A model generated the notes under the pieces. The model saw only the letters and a program-made list of their open reading frames with translations, was not told the origin of the DNA and did not search any database. DNA of 64,000 bases from Corinectria fuckeliana (Eukaryota; Ascomycota; Sordariomycetes; Hypocreales; Nectriaceae): the NCBI GenBank assembly GCA_019137255.1, contig WPDH01000006.1:62001-126000 (forward strand), given 5' to 3'. The translations under genes and the position numbers were made by a program. Positions 11,462-21,762 of the stretch are shown piece after piece (within the stretch, counting starts at the first letter, position 1; each line of letters begins with the position of its first letter).

Positions 11462-13686
11462 ATGGACGACTCCGAACGCCGAACCGTGAAGCGCTCGCGC
11501 TTCGACCAGACCGAGCCTGAGCCCAAGCGGGCATCGCGATTCGACCGACGTTCCCGCTCTCCGCCAGCCCGGCGCTCCGAGCCTGGCAGAGATCGCAGTC
11601 CTCTCGCCCAGGACAGCGCCCCTGAACCCAAGAAGTCCCCGGCCGATGCTGCTGCTGCTGCAGGTAGGTGCCTTGTCTGCTCGCGAAACATCCCGGCGTC
11701 GGCAATTGGCTGTCTTTGATTTTTGTGTCTAACTGGTTCTCAGCCGCTGCTGCTGCCAAAATCAACGCGCAACTTCAGGCCCGCAAAGGAATCCAGCACG
11801 TCGATGTTCCCCCGATCAGAAACACGAGCCCACCTCCCGTCAGGCCTGCGCCGTCCTCGAATACCTCCTCCTCCAACCCAGCTCCCGTGCTGAGCGGCGA
11901 AATGTACGTTGCAGACGGGGACTACATCCAGGACATTGAGGTCAACGACCTGCGAAACCGCTACCTATTGACCAAGGGGTCGACTCAGAAAATGGTAAAT
12001 ACTCTTGATTATTCACTGATGCTCTCAAAGCCGGGCTCCCGGAACTCTCCCTTCTATCCGAGTCGAGATAGTCATGCTTACTTGGCTTGATAGCTCGCCT
12101 CAGCACCCCCTTCGTTGCTCCTGCTGACTCCCGCTTGATTTAGATTGCAGACGACACGGGCGCTGGTACGCAATCCCTTTAACCTGTTGTTGTAGAGATA
12201 TCATGTTGACTTTGCAAGACGTCACGACTCGTGGCAGTTATTATCCCAACAAGAGCATGGCAACGGCGGCTGTGAGTGTTCCCGATTCCACGGGTGATGG
12301 TTAGATCTAACACCATATATAGAACCCTCCGCTCTACCTACATGTGACGAGCACATCTAAGCAAGGGCTTGACTCTGCCGTCGCCAAAATTAACGAACTG
12401 ATCCAACAGGAACTTCCTCAGCTCGTAGATGAACGACGGTTCCGACGTCGAGATCAGGAACAGGTCGAACGAGATGAATTCGGACGAGTAGGATACCCAT
12501 CAAATTCCATGTCCAAGGCTGCATGCACATGCTAACGTGGCTGGCTCTCACAGCGCAAATGGCCCGAGGAGAAGATTCCCATCACTCTGGAGCCTGTCCA
12601 CGGTTTCAACCTGCGCGCCCAGGTTGTGGGACACGGCGGTGCTTATGTCAAGCACATCCAGCAAGAGACGGGCTGCCGAGTCCAAATCAAGGGTCGTGGA
12701 TCCGGCTACCTCGAGGCTGCAACGAATAAGGAAAGCGATGAGGATATGTTCCTCCACGTCACGTAAGTGTCTTCCTTTCTGACACACTAAGTCGCACTCT
12801 GACAGCCCCCTTTACAGTGGCCCCGATGCCAACATGGTCGAAAAGGCCAAGGAGCTCTGCGAAGACTTGATTGCAAACGTCACGGAGCAGTACGAGGAGT
12901 TCAAGAGCCGCCCGCCTCGGTACGGCGGCGATCGCGGCGGTTATGGTGATCGCGGCGGCAGCTACGGTGGTGATCGCGGCGGCAATTACGGTGGTGATCG
13001 CGGCGGCAGCTACGGTGGCGACCGTGGCAACTACGGTGACCGTGACCGCGAACGTGGCGGTTCTCACGGAGGTCACGGAGGTCACGGCGGCTCATACGGC
13101 GGCGGCTACGGTGGCTACGGCTCGGCTCCGGCTGCGACCAACAGCCCGGCACCTCCAGGAGTCAACAGCCCCAGTACTGCTACGGCAGACTATGCCGCCC
13201 AGTATGCGCAATACTACGGTGGTGCGGATCCCTACGCTGCATACGGCGGCTATGCCAAGTAAGTGCTCCTCTCCCGTCTCCCATCCCCGTTCGTCTTCGT
13301 ATCGGCAGCCCTCCTTTCGGCCTGCCGCGCCTCACCCCGTCCCGGCCCGACACTAACGCTGGTTGCAGCTATGTCGCCATGTACCAGCAGTACTACGGAG
13401 CTCAGGCTCAGGGCCAGGCGCCCACGCAGGCCTCGCCTGCAGGTGCCCCTGGTCAGTCAGGCTCACCGCCTCCTCCCCCGAGCGAGGCGGCTCCCCCGCC
13501 GCCGCCGCCGCCCAGTGCGGCGCCCCCACCTCCTCCGCCCTCGGGGCCCCCTGCCAGTGGCAGCTACGGCGCGGTATGTCGATGATCCTCGTAGGCCGGA
13601 GATCCCGGTGCCTCTGCCCATCAACACGAGAAAGCCTTTTCGCTGACAAGTATTGCGTGCAGGTTCCTCCCCCACCAGGGCTTTGA
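11462..13686 (+). CDS. KH-domain RNA-binding protein, KHDC4/BLOM7-like
   Basis: This is a probable nuclear RNA-binding protein. Metazoan KHDC4 (BLOM7) is linked to pre-mRNA splicing. Nine exons: 11462-11663, 11744-11994, 12144-12165, 12219-12271, 12323-12487, 12554-12762, 12818-13258, 13369-13573 and 13663-13686; 523 residues. An SR-rich N terminus is followed by a divergent KH-like module (about 130-225, [11 protein letters not shown]) and a canonical KH domain (about 238-318, [12 protein letters not shown] with its GxxG loop). Next come Tyr-Gly-Gly-Asp-Arg-Gly-Gly repeats (about 336-395) and a poly-proline tail ending PPPPGL. Exon 3 is only 22 nt. The intron after it ends in the less usual acceptor AAG, but this is the join that keeps [14 protein letters not shown] in frame. 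The first KH-like unit and the proline tail also recall SF1/branch-point proteins, but there is no zinc knuckle. Confidence 0.88.
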
Positions 13687-14516
13687 GAAATGCTTCCGGT
13701 CGTACCTTAGTGCGTGTGCCACCCTGTAGGGCTGACCCTCCGCGGATTCTGGAAGAGGAGTGTGAGAGAGAAGAAGAAAATGTATAGTCGTTGGGTTCCC
13801 GAGCCTTGTGGCTTTGTACGTAGATGCTTGGGCTTGGTACTGGGAAAATCAGGGTAGTTGGTTTATTAGGTCTTCATCTTTAATTGAGAACGAGAGGATG
13901 TTGCTCTATACTTAACATGGCATTTTAAATCCACGACGGATTTTGCGTATGGTTTCTATTGCCATCATTGCCAGTATTCCTCTCTTACTCTACAGTCCCA
14001 ATGTATCTACGTGGCCTGGTAGTAGCAAGATGTAAACAGACCGCGGTAGATGACTCGTGTTCTGTCAGTTGTAGACTAATATGCTGCATCGCATTCAAAC
14101 CAACATCTCACCTAGGTAGTGGTCGATGGTGACACAAGGCACTGCTGATCGTGCAGCATTACTGTTCAAACCGGTGATGCTAAATTATCCACCACTATTC
14201 TTAAGCAGCTACCGAGTTCCCAAGTGCTGCACATCACCCGTATCAATAACTACCAATCCACTCCAAAAACAAGCCAACACGTCAACCATGTTCACAAGTT
14301 GGATGAAGTCGGGCCCTCAGGTGACGCCGAGTGGGGGACGCGTTATCGATAAGCCACCGATCGTCGCATCAGCCCGCCTGCGCAGCTCCGACGTCAACCT
14401 CGCCAGACCATGACATAGCGTCTTTCCTTCTTTGCATCCCCAAGACTGGGTAAACTGCCATATCTATCCACTCTCCCCATCTCACCCACTTGCGGGGAGA
14501 AACGCGACATGGAAAG
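13687..14516. other. Intergenic, KH gene to TRAPPC13-like gene
   Basis: The 3' flank of the KH gene and the promoter of the next gene fill this stretch. No coding region, RNA gene or repeat stands out. Confidence 0.4.
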
Positions 14517-15535
14517 ATGAGCCACCAACGGTATCCGTCCCACGATCCTGTCAAGGAGCCTCATTCCGTCTCCCTCAAAGTCCTCCGGTGAGTCTCCCTC
14601 TCTCTCCCTCTGGTTGTTCTCCTAGGTCTAAACCGTTACTTGCGCCAACTAGACTCTCCCGTCCGTCGCTCGTCACGCAATATCCCATCGGCCCTCCCCA
14701 ATCCGTCGGCGTAGCGACCAAGCCCAGTCCTGCGCCTGCGTCGCTGGCCTATCGCTCTAAAGCCGACACCAACCCGTCTCCGTTCCTTCTCAGTCCCATA
14801 GTCAACCTGCCCTTGTCGTTCGGGTCCGCATACGTGGGCGAGACGTTCAGCTGCACCCTCTGCGCCAACAACGACCTCCTCCCAAACGCCGCCAAGAACA
14901 TCCGCGATGTACGCATCGAGGCCGAGATGAAGACGCCCGGCTTGGGCGCCGTCCAGCGCCTGGAACTCGGCCCGCCAGCGCCCGGCGGAGCACCCGAGGC
15001 GGACCTGGAATCCGGCGGCACGCTGCAGAAGGTGGTGGCATTCGACCTCAAGGAGGAGGGGAATCACGTCTTGGCCGTGACGGTGAGCTACTACGAGGCC
15101 ACGGAGACGAGCGGGCGGACGCGAACCTTCCGGAAGCTATACCAGTTCATCTGCAAGGCGTCCCTGATCGTACGAACCAAGATCGGAGCACTTAAACCCG
15201 ACCCCCAGGGAAGACGGCGATGGGTACTCGAGGCGCAACTGGAGAACTGCAGCGAGGGCGTGGTGCAACTGGAAAAAGTCGTGTTGGACATTGAGGATGG
15301 CCTTGGCTACCGAGATTGCAACTGGGAGGCGAGTGGAAGTGCAAAGCCTGTTCTGCACTCAGGAGAAGTGGAACAAGTCTGCTTCGTACTGGAGGACAAG
15401 GCCGGCGAGCCGGCCGTCGATGTGACACCAGATGGCCGGATCATCTTTGGGTCATTGGGGATTGGTTGGAGGGGTGACATGGGCAATAGGGGCTTCCTCT
15501 CAACTGGCAAGCTGGGAACGAGGGTGCCGCGCTGA
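14517..15535 (+). CDS. TRAPPC13-like trafficking protein (DUF974 family)
   Basis: This is a homologue of TRAPPC13, a subunit of TRAPP complexes that tether vesicles and activate Rab GTPases at the Golgi. Exons are 14517-14587 and 14653-15535, giving 317 residues. The donor CTCCG|GTGAGT and acceptor AACTAG|ACTC restore KVLRLSRPSLVTQYP, the usual start of fungal members. The first beta-rich region includes the family-typical SFGSAYVGETFSCTLCANN. The C-terminal GSLGIGWRGDMGNRGFLSTG is the strongly conserved end of the family. The frame is open upstream to 14432, but that stretch is not family-like, so I take the ATG at 14517 and one 65 bp intron. Confidence 0.88.
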
Positions 15536-18132
15536 GCACCGGTATCCAACCATATTATATGTACGTCTTGTACGCTTCAAAGACCAGGGCTTCATCCAGC
15601 CCTGTATAACGGGCAAACAGATCTTGCCGTCTTGCGAGGCTGCTTTCGTGGAAAGCTCGGCTAGATGGCACACTGGAAGTGAGACTATGTCTCCGATCCG
15701 TCAGTTTGACTACCGCTGGTGGCTGTGGCCTTGATGAAAGAAATGCATTCTTGGGAGACAGGCCAGAATGCTCGGCAGGCAATGCCTTGGCATCCAATGG
15801 CAGTGTCTCGAACCTAGAATATTCGTACTGCATTGTCTATTTGCCAGTGAGCGTTGCTTAGATCGAGACGCGGGCAATATCGTAGGCGTCATGTTAGGGG
15901 TAAGACAGGGCGGGCGTTTGTACGATGGATAGAGGCGATGGTTTGGTACGGATCGGGCAATCCTGACCCCTGAAGATTGTGAGTTGTGGTGGGAGAAGTA
16001 TCCAAGAATAGCGTACTGCGACCTAATAGAAGGCAGCACCGAGGCGTTGATGCTATAATAAGGATCTCATGGCCCTGCTTCCGAAATGGGATGCAATACG
16101 ATGTGCAGGGGGTTCGAAAAGAGCCTGGTTGACAGCTTTCCGATCATCAGTTGTTTCAAAGGGAGATACATAGATGCTGGGCGAGGAAGAAGAAAAACTG
16201 GACTCCTCAACAGGGGTCTGCTGGGATGTCAGACGTCGAGCGAAACACCACACCTAGATCCCTACTCTCATGTACGGAGTACTATTTAGTAAACAGTGTA
16301 CTACCTAGTACCTAGCAAAGCCATGGCGACGGTACACCTGAGCAGGCAGGTATGTAGGTCTGTATGTATGCAACGTTGGGCAGGCCTAATTTAGGCCAGT
16401 CGGCAATCAGGTCGGGACGGCGACGATGGTAGCACACGGTCCAACGCGGAGGCGACCTGAAACGAGAAAGACGGCGTCGAGCTGGGATACGTGCTATGTA
16501 CGTAGTCGCAGATCGCACAAAGTGTTTATCTGTTGAAGCTTGGCCCGATGGGGTTGAAGCACGCCTCCCTATCTCTCCATCTCTCTGGGTCTCATTGCTG
16601 CCATGTTTGTTAGGTTCTGCCGGACGCGTAGGTGACTTGCGTGCCTGGATGGAGAGGGTAACGCGTCGTAGTGGATGAGTGGCACCAAGGGTTGAGTGCC
16701 AGGCGAGCGGTGCAAAGTGGGAGTGGGTTGGGCTGACGACTTGGATGAAGAAGTCAGCATCTTCAGCGCGACCCATCCTGGCGGGCATTTGGCTGGGGTA
16801 GACGCAGGTTGACAGGCAAAAGCAGTGTGTTGCTTGCAGAGAGAGCCCTTTTGGCCATTGGAAAGCTGCCCAAAAGCCATAGATGAACCCAATTAGGCCC
16901 GGGTCGCTTTGCAGGCTGCTTTATCTCGTGATTGTAACAGGACCAAGTATTCGTGCTTTCATAGTACTTCGTAGTTGTATTCGCCATCGCGCGAGTGTCA
17001 AGCTTCCCCTACGTACGCAGGCCATGCCATGTCATGCTGTGCCATCACTGCCATGCAACCTGGAGAGCTGCGGGCCTGGGCCAGCTCAAGTTGGAGTGCA
17101 CAGCCACGACGTCGGCGCGCTAGAAGGGCATCGTTGGTCTGCACGGCTCAAGGGGCACCCGGCTTTGTTTCTCGAGGGTGAAGCGGAATGGAGATTGCCG
17201 TTGATGACCGACTAGCAACAATGGAAAGCATGGTGTCTTGTTTGTTTGGCGTGTGTCCGCCGTCCGTACCTGCGTCAGGAACTGGCTCGTGCTTTCGTGT
17301 TGCCACCAGGGGCACGAGGCTAAAGACATCCTGGACCCGGACCTGGGGGGGGGGGTTTGGCTTAAGGCGGAGCTAGCCCCTGGACGAAACCGAAGAGGTG
17401 GGCTGCATACTACATAGTATGTATGAAGAGATTCTGCCCCCCGGCCTTTTTGTTCCATGCCAGCGAAAAATATTTCAGGAGGAACGACGACGACGACGAC
17501 GACGATAAGATAGTTGAGATGTAGAGGGCGATGGGTTCGTGGTGACGAAGATGCTTACGAATAGATGATGATGGGTGGTGAAAACTGAGGCAGATAGAGG
17601 AGCAGTCGACGTTGTCAACCTTAGTACTTACTTACCTGGTACCTGTAGTAGTTGGTGCCTTAATACCTAAGGTCCATTTTAGTGTACTGGAAGGTGCCTG
17701 GGCGCACGGTACTAAGGCACAGACGGTATTCAAGTTGTCTCACACGGAGTCTATGTTGTCTGACGGATTTGGTAGGTTCTTTCCATCCCTAGCTTAGATA
17801 CCTGCACGTGTAGGCACCTTCCTCAGATGGTGGATGGAAGGAGTGAAAGGAAGCCCGACTGCGAAGTGATCTGCGTTGGTTGATGCCCTGATCGGCTCGA
17901 TGTTTCCAAAAGACAAAGGGTCACAAAACCACCCTCGAGGACAGGGATTAGACGCTAAAAAGACGTTCCTTTCCCTCTCAGGCTAGTAAATTAGCTGTGT
18001 GACAGGGTAAACCTTGTCTAGAGGCGCGTCCAAAAGTTATGCACAGTCGCCTGATGTACCTTTTGCCGCTTGATCAAATGTGGACTGGTTGCCAAGGAAT
18101 TTCGCTCTTTTTGACTGATTTTAGGCCTGTTA
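15536..18132. other. Long intergenic stretch without a recognised gene
   Basis: About 2.6 kb with normal composition. The best open frame, 15833-15555 on the minus strand (92 codons from an ATG), has balanced composition but resembles no family I know. Low-complexity tracts are a run of 11 G at 17345-17355 and (ACG)7 at 17484-17504. No tRNA is evident. Confidence 0.4.
17484..17504. repeat. (ACG)7 microsatellite
   Basis: Seven perfect ACG units lie in intergenic DNA. Confidence 0.9.
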
Positions 18133-18169
18133 GATCGAGCACATATGGAAATCACGTATGTGCTCGATC
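18133..18169. repeat. Perfect 13 bp inverted repeat (hairpin)
   Basis: GATCGAGCACATA at 18133-18145 is repeated as its exact reverse complement at 18157-18169, with an 11-base loop. It lies about 80 bp upstream of the broken transposase frame. It may be a subterminal element of that transposon or a protein-binding site; the role is unknown. Confidence 0.75.
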
Positions 18170-18250
18170 GAGAAAAGAACGAAGTCGACGAAACGGCCTT
18201 TCTGACGGGTTTTAAAGCATACGATACCACAACAGCCCCTAGCCGGTACG

Positions 18251-18628
18251 ATGAGTAGTGAAAATGAAGCCCGCGATGTGGATGACCTACTAGACGATGT
18301 AGAAGACGCAATAATCCTGTATCTGGTCCAGGAATACACCTAGAACGCAGCAGAAGAAGAGACAGCCTTAAGGCCCCGAGGTGTTATCAACCCAGGCGGG
18401 CCAGCAGCCGCGCTTCGCAAGGCACAGTCTTATCTCAAAGGCAACAATCAGTTATTCGAAGAGCTATTCCGGCTGCCGAAGACTGTATTCAAAGCGTTAG
18501 TACGGTGGTTGAGGGCACACACGGAGATGACGAGCACACGTTACCAGAGCATAGAGCAGAAAGTGATGATATTCCTCTATGTCATCGGACGGGCGGTGTA
18601 TGCGGGCAGCCGGAAGCAGGTTAGTTGA
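18251..18628 (+). pseudogene. Broken Harbinger (PIF)-type transposase, N-terminal fragment
   Basis: The frame from the ATG at 18251 reads through one TAG (18341-18343, codon 31) to a TGA at 18626-18628. After the stop it reads LFRLPKTVFKALVRWLRAHT, then a stretch ending in IEQKVMIFLYVIGRAV. This is the helical N-terminal region typical of fungal Harbinger/HARBI1-like transposases. The catalytic DDE domain is missing. The last in-frame codons overlap a possible intron donor (GTTAGT at 18620). No convincing terminal repeats or duplicated target site were found around it. Its GC content is normal, so it was not subject to RIP. A MITE-like element lies 136 bp downstream. Confidence 0.7.
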
Positions 18629-18763
18629 TCTGACGGGACCCAGAAATGCATAACTAACGGACGAGAGGTACCTAGGGTACAAGCCGGCTCACTATGCATA
18701 TTCGAAGTCACTTTCGTCGATCCACTTTCTTTGAAAACATCGAGCCGATCAGGGCATGAGGTA

Positions 18764-19257
18764 CAGTGGGCGTGTAAAAGTTCCGACAATTTGCCCATTT
18801 TACACGAAAAGGGTCAGCTTTTAAATAGTAATAAAATAATCTATATAAATAATAATATATTTCTTAAAGTACTAATACTTAAGTTAGATCTAAATCTATT
18901 AAATAGCTTATTTAGAATTTAAAGTATTTATTTATTTATTTATATACTAATAGAGCTAATAGCTAAATTTAAAGTATATTTATATAGATTTAATTATTAA
19001 TTTATAAAAAAACTATTTTTCTACTTACTTATTTTATTTTTACTACTAAAAATAAAATAAAAATAAAATAAAGTAAATAAAGTATTTAATTAAAAGAAAA
19101 GAATAGTAATAATAAATAGCTAAAGTAGTATATAATATAATTTTTAAGGTATTTTATATTAGGTGTTATATCTTTAATAAGTAGAATTAAAATATAGTAA
19201 TAAAATAAGTACTACAAGTGGGCCTTTTTAAGTTGTCGGAACTTTTGCACACAACTG
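18764..19257. mobile_element. 494 bp MITE-like element with TA target duplication
   Basis: Both ends are flanked by TA (18762-18763 and 19258-19259). The left end reads CAGTGGGCGTGTAAAAGTTC; the right end on the minus strand reads CAGTTGTGTGCAAAAGTTCC. They share the block AAAAGTTCCGACAA. The interior (about 18820-19210) is very AT-rich and has almost no CpA, as after RIP, and encodes nothing. CAGT termini with a TA duplication are typical of Tc1/mariner-type (pogo/Fot1-like) elements, so this is probably a non-autonomous derivative. The superfamily is inferred from the ends alone. Confidence 0.8.
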
Positions 19258-20598
19258 TAAGTACCTACCTACATAGGTACCTAGATGCACTGATGCGGCA
19301 GGCTGAAAACCCCCAGTGTGGAAAGACACAAGCGCCGTCACTTGCAGGGTACGCACGTAGTGTCGAATCGTGCATCGGACTTTGATATTGACACAGAGCA
19401 CTTGGTGTCGATCAGGGACCTGTGGGTTGCTAACTACCAATTAGCAAGTTGAACGGAACTACGGCAGCTTACGGAGGATGTAGGTCTACTTTGTAAGTCG
19501 AGCAGGAATCAGCCGACTCGAAGTCTCTGGGTTATGAGGTGAAGCAAAACCCAGTGGAAATCAGTCTTTCCTAGCCGAGCAAGCAATGATGCACATACAC
19601 GAGAAGCAGGACCTCGTCAGGTACCATCCGAATATCTTCTCATGATTCTTACGCCACGATTGTAGAGTCAGGTGTTTGCTACTAGTAGTGAGGGGTGACC
19701 CTTGGCGTGCCATCGCCTCTGACAGACAGTCTTAGGGAGTGGAGCCCTTTCGTGGGTTGACTCTGCCTTCGACACGGGAGGTCTCATCCCAAAGTACTGA
19801 ATACCTGTTGTGAGTGTAGCGCGTCTTTTCCATTGCGGAGAAGTGATACCTTGTAGTACGTACCCAGGAGCCTCGTGTCGGCTCGACGTAAGTAGGTCTC
19901 ACCAAAAGCTCCTTCACATCATTCTTCGATTTAGCGGGTAGAGAAAAAGAAGAAAACAACAACCACGCAGCAGGAAGCAAAGGAAAAAAAATCCGAAAAA
20001 AAGGAGGAGGGCAAAAACAAAGCTCTAGTAGCGTTTTTGGGGCGACTCTCTGCAGGCGGCTGTCTGCACAAGAACGGTGAGGGTGGGATGGCAGAGGGTC
20101 ATGGATTGGACTCATCGTGATCCATGATCCATGGAGGGTGGATGCTTGGTTGGCCTAGCCGAGGCGTCTGCCCAGCGCCAATCGGGATATTCTCTGGGCT
20201 GGAAAAGGCGTTTTGGAACTTGGATGTCGGGGACGTCACAATCCGCTTTGGGGTTGGAATGAATGGACGCGCTCACCTCTCAGCCTACGGATCCAGAGTC
20301 GATACATCACGTCGTACTCCTTTCGTACGGCGTGTGAACGAAGCTGGTTGCTGTGTTCCTGCTGTGCTGTACTCTGCTGTGCTCTCCTGTGCGGTGTGAT
20401 GTGGATATCTGCTGGGTCAACCCATGCAACCTGACTCGTTGTTAGTAATGTAGGATGCTTGTACTTTCGTATCTATTACAGTTGCAGTTGCTGGAGCTGG
20501 AGCTGTGGTGTTGAGTTGTTCGGTCGACTAATAAACCGAGCGGCCAGCCAATCATGTAGGTAGGTACCTAGGTAGGTAGACAGCACAGGTCAACTGAT
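19258..20598. other. Intergenic stretch between the MITE and the large element
   Basis: About 1.3 kb of normal composition with no recognised gene. The minus strand is pyrimidine-rich around 19930-20030, like a promoter or leader, but the open frame there (20115-19732, 127 codons) resembles nothing I know. TAGG/CCTA-type repeats occur at both edges (19259-19282 and 20555-20580). Confidence 0.4.
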
Positions 20599-20600
20599 TA

Positions 20601-20627
20601 CCTACGCGGGCGGGGGTGATTTTAGGA
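20601..20627 (+). repeat. Left terminal inverted repeat of the complete element
   Basis: It starts CCTACGCGGGCGGGGGTGAT and is identical to the other end over 27 bp, with weaker similarity for about ten more. TA precedes it at 20599-20600. Confidence 0.92.
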
Positions 20628-21714
20628 CATAGTTGTTAGAAGGATTACATATAGACTCCACTATGTGTAGATTTAATAGTTTAAGAATTATTATAAATAA
20701 ATAGTATAATATTTAAATTAGGTCTAAATAATTATATATACTTTCTATTACTTATTATATCTAGTATTAATATTTATATAAAGCTAAAAGTTATATTATA
20801 ATAATAAGATAATTTTTATAGTTACTAGCTATTATATATATAACTAGTATATAAGTAGTAATACTATTAGTTTAGTATTATAATTTTTAGTAAAAAATAG
20901 TTTATTATACTAGAAATAGTATTTAGCTTATACTAAGTGACTATAAAATCTTTATATATATTTATTATAAAGCTATTTTAGTTTAAATAAGATTAAGATA
21001 ATAATTAGGTTATAAGTAAAATATTATTAAGATAGTCTAATAATATATACTTAAATATTAATTATAGATTTAAGCTTTTTATAAAATTATAATATATAAG
21101 TCTTATTTTAGTATTTAGCTTTATAATAAGCTAGTCTATTTAGCTTTTATAAATTATAATATAAAATATAAAAATATATTAATTATTATTTAGTAATAAT
21201 TTTAATTTTATAACTACTTTTTAACTTAATTATACTATTATAATACTAATCTTAAATCTTATTTTAATACTATAAATATCTTATAATTTTAGCTTAAAGT
21301 ATAAAAATAATTAGTACTAAAAAATAAATTATATAAATAATAAGTAGAATTTTTAGTATCTTACTTAGTATATATATTTCTAAGTATTAAGCTATAAATA
21401 AGAAGGCTAAAATAATTATTTAGTTTAATATAATTAAGTATTATAATAGTATTTTATATATCTTATATAAAAAAGTAGTTTATTAATAGTAAAACTCTTA
21501 TAGTTTAAATATAAAAACCTAAGTAATTTTATTTCTAGTATTAGTATTTTTATTTAGAGCTAAATAGTAAAACTTATCTTATCTTAAACTTAAATACTTA
21601 ATCTTAGCTTTTCTAGTTAGCTAATAGTTAGTAGTATATTAATAAGAGACTTAGCTAGTACTTTAAAAATTAAAAGTTATTAAAATCTAATTCTTAATAT
21701 TAAATCTTAATTAT

Positions 21715-21762
21715 AATATAGTTATATTATAATATAGTTATATTATAATATAGTTATATTAT
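21715..21762. repeat. Three tandem 16 bp units, mirror of 6151-6198
   Basis: This is the reverse-complement counterpart of the array in the left copy, at the position predicted by the colinear alignment. Confidence 0.85.

Noticed and set aside
8000..15535. Biosynthetic gene cluster
   Set aside because: Two amino-acid genes are neighbours, but the other genes are unrelated and no secondary-metabolite enzyme, transporter or regulator is present.
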